Source: Crotalaria pallida
Taxonomy: Eukaryota; Streptophyta; Magnoliopsida; Fabales; Fabaceae
NCBI GenBank assembly: GCA_037953625.1
Contig: CM075656.1
Span: 88,989,001 to 89,053,000, forward strand
Direction: 5' to 3'
DNA length: 64,000 nt
Shown here: positions 57,235-64,000 of the stretch, one piece after another
Position numbering within the stretch: position 1 is the first letter of the stretch
Layout: each line of letters starts with the position of its first letter
Position numbers and translations under genes: made by a program
The notes under the pieces: generated by a model
What the model saw: only the letters and a program-made list of their open reading frames with translations
Told to the model about the DNA's origin: nothing
Database searches by the model: none

Positions 57235-58870
57235 TATGCATCGGTTTTTGGTGCTCTGGGTTTTTTTATTTTAATAAATCTAATATATTAAAAAAATTAT
57301 ACTTTAGTTTTTCTGTGTTCTTTTTATGTACATGCTTTTGTTATTTAGATTTGAATTTTTTTTAATATATGCTTCCTGATATAGATAATGGTCAAAATAA
57401 GTAAAATATAAAACAATAGTACTTCTAACATGCACCGGTTTTTGGTACTCCGGCTTTTTTTTTTTCATTTTAATAAATGTAATATATTAAAAAAATATGC
57501 TTTGAGTTTTCTGTTTCTTTTTATGTATATGTTTTTTGTTATTTCGATTTGAATTTTTTTTATTATATGCTTTGTGACACAAATAATGGTCCAAACAAGT
57601 AAAATATAAAACAATGGTGCTTCTACCATGCACCGGTTTTTGATGCTCCGACTCTTATTTTTATTGTTTTTATTTTAATAAATCTAATATATTAAAGAAA
57701 ATATGTTTTGGGTTCTCTGTGTTCTTCTTTTTATGTACATGTTTTTATTATTTGGTGTCAGGACCTTCAATCGGGGAGGCTCCAACCACCAGAGAGTCAC
57801 ATTGCTCAAGGGTCATGGGAATAGTGAAGAACCACTTCTAAGTGAGACACCAAATCATGAACTAAAACCTTAAAGCAGTGGTTCTATGGGTCTTACCACT
57901 TATAAACTTTCTCACTTATCTCATCCTATCCAATGTGGGACTTCATCTCACACTCTAATACCCAACAATCTCCCCCTTCAAGTGTGAATCCCCACACTTA
58001 CCCGTCACTCCCCCTTGATCCACCATGTCCCAGCCGAACCATCGGCTCTGATACCATTGTCAGGACCTTCAACCGAGGAGGCCCCAACCACCAGGGAGTC
58101 ACATTGCTCCAAGGTCATGGGAATAGTAAGGAACCACTTATAAGTGAGACACACACCATGAACCGATTTGAATTTTTTTTATCATATGATTCCTGACACA
58201 AGTAATGATCCAAACAAGTAAAATATAAAAGAAGAGTACTTCTACTATGCACCGGTTTTTATTTGGTGCTCTGGTTTTTTTTTATTTTAATAAATCTAAT
58301 ATGTTAAAAAAAAAATATGTTTTGGATTTTCTGTGTTCTTTTTATGTACATGTTTTTGTTATTTGGATTTGATTTTTTTTTATTATATACTTCTTGACAC
58401 GGGTAATGGTCCAAACAAGTAAAATATAAAACAATGGTGCTTCTACCATGCACCGGTTTTTGGTGCTCCAGCTTTTTTTAAAATATTTTTCATTTTAATA
58501 AATCTAATACATTAAAAAAATATGCTTTGAGTTTTCTGTGTTCTTTTTATGTATATGTTTTTGTTATTTGGATTTAAATTTTTTTTATTATATGCTTCCT
58601 GACACAAATAGTGGTCCAAACAAGTAAAATATAAAACAAGGGTGCTTCTACCATGCACCGGTTTTTGGTGCTCCGGCTTTTTTTATTTATTTTTTTATTT
58701 CAATAAATCTAATATATTAAAAAAATATGCTTTGGGTTTTCTGTGTTCTTTTTATGTACATGTTTTTGTTATTTGGATTTGAATTTTTTTATTATATGTT
58801 TCCTAACACAAGTAATGGTCCAAACAACTAAAATATTAAACAATGGTGCTTCTACCATGCACCAGTAATT
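57235..58870 (+). repeat. ~200-bp tandem array (six full copies, one partial)
   Basis: Units start at CACCGGTTTTTGGTGCTCCG or a variant near 57238, 57431, 57631, 58249, 58449 and 58655, with a partial one near 58859. Each continues with AATAAATCTAATATATTAAA, TTTCTGTGTTCTTTTTATGT and AGTAAAATATAAAACAATGG. The third unit is interrupted by a TRIM element. Confidence 0.92.
57756..58163 (-). mobile_element. TRIM (miniature LTR retrotransposon), one LTR truncated
   Basis: A full LTR (57756-57967, plus TGTCAGGACC...CCCAACA) and a partial one (58058-58163) flank only 90 bp. The spacer carries, on the minus strand, a primer-binding site ATGGTATCAGAGCC next to the partial LTR and a polypurine tract GAAGGGGGAGAT next to the full one. 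No coding capacity. Confidence 0.88.
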
Positions 58871-59324
58871 ATTAATCAGAATTGTTGCAATAATTACTAA
58901 AAATAAATTTTTTTTTGTCTTTCATATAAATTTTATTTTTAATTTATAATGTCATTAATTTTTTTTTCAAAAACATTTTTATTCAATTTTTTTTAAAAAG
59001 CAAATTTTTTAGTTTAAAAATATTACATACAAGAATGTTAATCAACTCCAATTTATCGATTCTTTCGTAAATAATAATATTAATCGACTCCTTCCTAAAT
59101 AATTTTTTAACAAAAATGTTTACATTATTATAGTTTATTTACACTTAAACATTATTCATATTAAAATTCCTCATAATTATTCAATAATAAATTAAAACTA
59201 ATATTAATTGTAACTTGATGAAATGTTTTATCGATACATTAAATTAATATTAATTGCAACTTTACGAAATGTTTTATCGATTTGTATTTCTCTCGTGCAT
59301 CACATGAGGTTGGGTATAGTTTAT
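58871..59324. other. AT-rich DNA with a short tandem duplication
   Basis: Nothing recognised except a roughly 52-bp duplication at about 59175-59280 (AAATGTTTTATCGAT twice). Confidence 0.55.
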
Positions 59325-60842
59325 AAGAGAAAATGGTCTATTTGGTCCCCCAAAGATACACGTGGCATCTATTTAGTTCGCGAAAGATTTTGGGAATCAA
59401 TTTAGTCCCCCAAAGATCAGAATTGCATCCCGTTAGTCCCTCCGTCCATAAATCCGTTAGTCAACCTTTTTAGTGCCACGTGTCACATTCTCATTGGTTA
59501 TTTCCGGTGCACATATTTATACACGAACCACAGGATTATTCCCTCATAAAATCTCAACCGTTGCTTATATCTGACGGTCCAAATTTAAAAATGAAAAATA
59601 AAATAATAAAACTATATTTAATATTATTAAAAATTCGAAAAAATATTAAAAAATTCATAAAAATATTATTAAAAATTCGGAAAAATATTTTTTAAAAAAT
59701 ACTGAATTTTTTTTATATTTTAAAAATTAATAAAAAATTCAGGAAATAATAATAAAATTCATAAAATTCAAAAAAAAATCTGTAAAATATTTTTTAAAAA
59801 AATACTGAAATTTTTTTATATTTTAAAAATAATAAAAAATTTAGAAAATAATAAAAATATCAGATATTTTAAAAATTAATAAAAAATTCAGAAAATAATT
59901 AAAAAAATCAGAAAATTTTTAAAAAATCTGTAAAATATTTATTTAAAAAAAATACTGAAATTTTTTTATATTTTAAAAATTAATAAAAAATTCAGAAACT
60001 AAAATAAAATTCATAAAATTTTTAAAAAATCAGTAAAATATTTTTTAAAAAAATACTGATTTTTTTATATTTCAAAAGTTAATAAAATACTGATTTTTTT
60101 TATATTTTTCAAAAAAAATATTGATTTTCTTTATATTTCTAAAAAAATATTTTACAGATTTTTGAAAAATTTCCTGATTTTTTATTATTTTATGAATTAT
60201 TTTATGAATTTTTGAAATATAAAAAAATCTGTATTTTTTTAAAAAATATTTTACTGATTTTTTAAAAATTTTATGAATTTTTTATTAGTTTCTGAATTTT
60301 TTATTAATTTTTAAAATATAAAAAAAATCATTATTTTTTTAAAAAATATTTTACAGATTTTTTTTTAAATTTTAAAAAATTTCAGTATTTTTTAAAAAAA
60401 TATTTTACAGATTTTTTTTTTTAAATTTTCTGAATTTTTTATTAATTTTTAAAATATAAAAAAATTCAGTATTTTTATAAAAAATATTTTTCCCTATTTT
60501 TAATAATATTTTTCTAAATTTTAATATTTTTTGAATTTTTAATAATATTAAATATAGTTTTATTATTTATTTTTCATTTTTAAATTTGGACCGTCAGATA
60601 TAAGCAACGGTTGAGATTTTATTAGGGAATAATCCTGTGGTTCGTCTCTAAATATGTGCACCGGAAATAACCAATGAGAATGTGACACGTGGCACTATAA
60701 AGGTTGACTAACAGATTTATGGACGGAAGGACTAATGGGATGTCATTCTGATCTTCTGGGGACTAAATTGATTCCCAAAATCTTTCGGGAACTAAATGGA
60801 TATCACGTGTATTTTTGGGGACCAAATAAACCATTTTCTCTT
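59325..60842. mobile_element. Giant foldback element, ~1.5 kb
   Basis: Outer arms (AAGAGAAAATGGTCTATTTG; CCACGTGTCACATTCTCATT; CAACCGTTGCTTATATCTGA) recur inverted at the other end for about 300 bp at high identity. The centre, 59590-60560, is an AT-rich set of AAAAATTCAGAAAATAAT-type units and their complements. GTTTATAA lies at both borders (59319-59326, 60843-60850). No coding sequence. Confidence 0.88.
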
Positions 60843-60889
60843 GTTTATAATAACTTAAGAAGTTACGACGCTATAACAACAAACGGAGG

Positions 60890-61081
60890 ACCAGTGAAGG
60901 CTGGCACAAGTGGAAGGGGCTTGTGTCCCTTAAGCATGTGGTCGCGGGTTCGAGTCGTACCCGAGACGCATATGAATGGAGCAAGTATTACTGGGAGCAT
61001 CGCCCCCGAAAGGATCGTGGTGCGAGGGATTAGTCACCCAGTTGCGCGGATAAATACCCTGGTTCATAAAAAAAAGAAAAA
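60890..61081 (+). mobile_element. tRNA-derived SINE, second copy
   Basis: Flanks AACAACAAACGGAGG (60875-60889) and AACAACGAACAGAGG (61082-61096) match at 13 of 15 bases. GGCTGGCACAAGTGG (A-box region), GTCGCGGGTTCGAGTC (B box) and the tail CCCTGGTTCATAAAAAAAAG are present. Same family as 56785-56971. Confidence 0.9.
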
Positions 61082-61096
61082 AACAACGAACAGAGG

Positions 61097-61530
61097 GAAG
61101 CATGCACAATAATCGAAATATACAAGTATACAAGCAAGCACTATAATCACGAACTCTGGATGGAAGATAAAATTGCCTGGTTAACTTAGCTTCTGGGAAG
61201 AAATATGGTATCTCACAGTGAGCCTGACACAAGATAAAATTACCTAGCTAACTTTTGGGCAAATCATTAACTTTTTAAATAAAATTTATTTTCATAATTT
61301 AATTCATGGGTAAATCATTTTACATGGCAGAAATACTACTATTACCTTTTTATTTTTATTTTTAAGAAATAGAGAGGATCTGTCGATCCAAAATTAGCAT
61401 AAAAAATGATGACATATGCACATACACTAGTAATGATTTATAAATCTAAAAAAAATTATAAATAAACATGTATCATAAGAAAATGATATATGTTACTTAT
61501 TAACTAATCATAATTAAATTAAGTATCACT
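61097..61530 (+). repeat. Duplicated block A, copy 2 (downstream of lipase 2)
   Basis: GAAGCATGCACAATAATCGA, ACTCTGGATGGAAGATAAAA, GACACAAGATAAAATTACCT and TTTTACATGGCAGAAAT match 32200-33010 in order. It lacks the SINE found in copy 1. Confidence 0.88.
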
Positions 61531-62086
61531 AGCTTTTTTGATACATATATCACTTTTTTTATGATATGAGTTGATTTATAAATTATTTTTATAGATTTAT
61601 ATCATTTTTGAATGCACACAACAAGGAGTAACCGAGTAATTTATACATTTTGTATAATTGTACCAATTTATTTGTTTCATACTAACCAATATTATCCTTA
61701 TGACCTTCTCATTATATTATACTATAATAAGTACTAATAAGTTAACCCCACTCTTTATCAAGATGCTCAGGTTTTGTTTTGTTTGCTTTGTTTTACAGTA
61801 GGGTATTCTTTTTAAGGTAATCGTCATTCCGCGTGGTGCATAATATATCACAATATAAGTCTATGTCATTGTGGCCGGCGCAGCACTAAAAAAATGTCCA
61901 TTCGGTTAATGATGTTTTCTTTGTTTTATATATACATACACTAGTGTCCACCGGCATTGATGTGCATGTCAACCCGCATTATTATTGTATAGATGAAGAT
62001 CAAAATGGAGAATAGAGGTTCCTAAAGACACTTGTGATATATGAAACTACTTTGAAACTATTTAAACAATTCTGAAATTTTGATAT
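61531..62086. other. Intergenic DNA, nothing recognised
   Basis: AT-rich; no coding likeness. Confidence 0.5.
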
Positions 62087-62363
62087 ACTCCCTTGGGTTC
62101 TATTTATAAAATCTTTTGGAGTTTTTATTTTGGTCCTATTTATAAGATTTCTTTTCAATTTCCAGTGGCATTTAATTACTTCTTTCCACAAACACTCCTA
62201 TTAAATCAACACTTTTTAGAGTTCTAATAATAATTATAGGGGGTAGTTTTGAAAAAGTATATCAAATTTTCACATTTCCAACGACACTAACAAATTTATC
62301 CATTTTCCTTGATGGAAATGAAAAACCCCAAAAGAGTCTTATAAATAGGACCGAAAAGAGTAG
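62087..62363. mobile_element. Stowaway-like MITE
   Basis: TACTCCCTTGGGTTCTATTT to AAATAGGACCGAAAAGAGTA, inverted ends; interior related to 45069-45357 on the opposite strand. Confidence 0.82.
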
Positions 62364-62962
62364 ATAGAGCAGTAGTTGATGAGCATTTTTGACAAAAGCA
62401 GGTTGTTGAGAGAGAAGAAAAAAAAACTATAAAGCAAAAAGAGTTTGATAACAATAAATGATTGCAAAAAGTTGTAAATTTTAGGAATCAATGATGGAAT
62501 GGTAGGAATAAGCTAATCTACACCAATTTTTTTATAAGCAAATAAATTTTTTTTCAATATAAGGGATCTATTAAGCATCATAGTACACATGAACCTCACT
62601 TTTTATGAGTACACAATCATGTGCTCAAATAGATCAAAACCAACCAAGAGTGAAATACTTGAGTCTAACTCACGAGAATGTAAAGCAATAGTTACGAGTC
62701 AAACCTTTTATTATACTAATTTACACCAATTATTTCTGTTAAAATTGGTTAAAATACATAGTTTTCATTATATTTTAAAGTTATGCATGAATTTCAAAAA
62801 ATGATTAAATGATGTTAGAATTTTGGACATTTTGATTATAATATCTCTATATAATTATTATTAAGAATAAGAAAAATATTGAAGGTGAAAAAGTAGAAAT
62901 AAATAAGTGTATAACTGAAAAAATAGTATTAATTATGTTTTGAGTTTGTAAGAAAATATATT
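62364..62962. other. Intergenic DNA, nothing recognised
   Basis: AT-rich, no coding likeness, no clear repeat ends. Confidence 0.5.
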
Positions 62963-63257
62963 TAGAGTGAAGTAGTACCACTTTGTCCCTCATGTTTTTT
63001 AGATGGGACACTTTACTCTCTCAAAATGTGGAAATTCACTTTTAGTCCTTGAAGATGTCTTTATGGAACACTTAAGTCTCTCCGTCCATTTCGCCAACTG
63101 CCTCAACTGTTGACTTAAGTGTTCCATAAAAAAATCTTAAGGGACTTAAGTGTTCTATAAATAAATCTTTAAGGACCAAAATTGAATTTCTACATTTTGA
63201 AAGACTAAAGTGTCTCATCTAAAAAATATGAGGACCAAAATGGTATTTACTTCACTC
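62963..63257. mobile_element. Foldback MITE related to 42853-43140
   Basis: Ends AGAGTGAAGTAGTACCA and, inverted, AGAGTGAAGTAAATACCA, with the same 'GGGACACTTTA' phrasing. A clean target duplication was not found. Confidence 0.78.
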
Positions 63258-63494
63258 TAATATTTATAAAACAAGAAAGAAAAGTTCTATGAGCATTCAT
63301 ACATATATATAATGCATTTTTTTCACGTGTTTTTCAACATATAGCGTAAAACAGATGAATTTCTATTAATAGTAGTGTATTTTAAGATTATGTGTAATCT
63401 TTTAAAAAAAATGATTAATGATATAAGAATTCGAGCTATTTTGATTATAATATTTCTTTGTAATTATTATCTAAGAGAGAAAAATATATATTTT

Positions 63495-64000
63495 TTTGGA
63501 TAAACTGCTCATTTGGTTCCTTATTACCTTATTTTTTATTTCAATTTGGTCCCTTGCCTTTATTTCGTGTCAATTTGGTCACTTACGTTTCAAATTGTTA
63601 ACATCGTCAGTCCCAACCGTTAGTATTTTTTGTTGATTTGAAATCGTCTTCCTTCTACTCGATACTAGCGAATAGCTAAGTTTCTACTCAAGTTTTTGTC
63701 TCTTCAGTTTGTGCCTTAGAAGAGGAAACATTTCCCTCCAAAAGACTGTGAATGAGTTTCTGAAACACTCTATCTCCCTCCCTTGAGAAGAATGTGAAAC
63801 GTAGACTCCAAAACGACAACATTCTGGGTCACAAATTATGTGGACACGGAGAGGAAAACACATGTTCACAAGCATGTGTATAATTAATGGCCACATAAGA
63901 TTAAAATTGACAGCGTTAATAGCAATTGACGGTGAAAAATAGATTATACTAATTAATATGGGAATGGTTGGAAAAATAATATTAATTATATATTGAATTT
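63495..64000. other. Half of a foldback-like repeat running off the window
   Basis: TTTGGTTCCTTATTACCTTA, CAATTTGGTCCCTTGCCTTT and CAATTTGGTCACTTACG resemble one arm of the foldback at 25145-25488. The other arm, if any, lies outside. Confidence 0.45.

Noticed and set aside
57756..58163. Cassandra-type TRIM with 5S RNA in its LTR
   Set aside because: The LTR shows no 5S-like A box, intermediate element or C box that I can see.
63684..63896. Minus-strand 70-codon frame near the window end
   Set aside because: It lies inside a foldback-like repeat that runs off the window; no domain.

Overview
This is nuclear DNA of a flowering plant. It is AT-rich, has spliced genes with GT-AG introns, and is crowded with plant transposable elements. 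The gene families, the SIRE-type Copia gag, the tRNA-type SINEs, a captured ENOD2/PRP-like proline-rich segment and many short 'CTCCCTCCG' MITEs suggest a legume, possibly Medicago or a relative. The species is an inference; nothing in the window proves it.

Four protein genes look functional. (1) A TRICHOME BIREFRINGENCE-LIKE (TBL/PMR5-family) O-acyltransferase lies at 40-5047 (+) in five exons, 363 aa. (2) A CHUP1/IPGA1-like coiled-coil protein lies at 6921-10691 (-) in six exons, 598 aa. (3, 4) Two paralogous class-III lipases of the phospholipase A1-II (DAD1-like) type lie at 25864-28138 and 49856-52423, both (+). There are also gene remains: a RING-H2 (ATL-type) pseudogene cut by a hAT element near 29.4-30.9 kb, and an unrecognised coding-like stretch at 5.9-6.5 kb.

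The rest is layered mobile DNA. From 11 to 25 kb there are two Stowaway-like MITEs, a MULE-type foldback MITE, a decayed Copia element with two LTRs, foldbacks, and a PIF/Harbinger element with TAA target duplications whose internal deletion leaves a 161-aa transposase C-terminus. From 25 to 61.5 kb I read a tandem segmental duplication. The order [B - C - lipase - A] occurs once at 24.8-33.0 kb and again at 33.8-61.5 kb, the second unit swollen from about 9 to about 29 kb by insertions. Those insertions include a 5'-truncated LINE, itself split by a gag-only SIRE-type Copia fragment, a MULE with captured sequence, many MITEs, SINEs, a TRIM inside a ~200-bp tandem array, and a 1.5-kb foldback.

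Most notable are: an intron in lipase 2 that lipase 1 lacks, bounded by an 8-bp direct repeat; a 35-codon upstream ORF in lipase 2 that corresponds to an in-frame N-terminal extension in lipase 1; the SIRE-type element with both outer LTR ends missing; repeated PBS-like motifs in that element; and a SINE whose empty site is preserved in the paralogous block. I saw no CRISPR, tRNA, rRNA or prokaryote-type operon, and no clear new multi-gene system.
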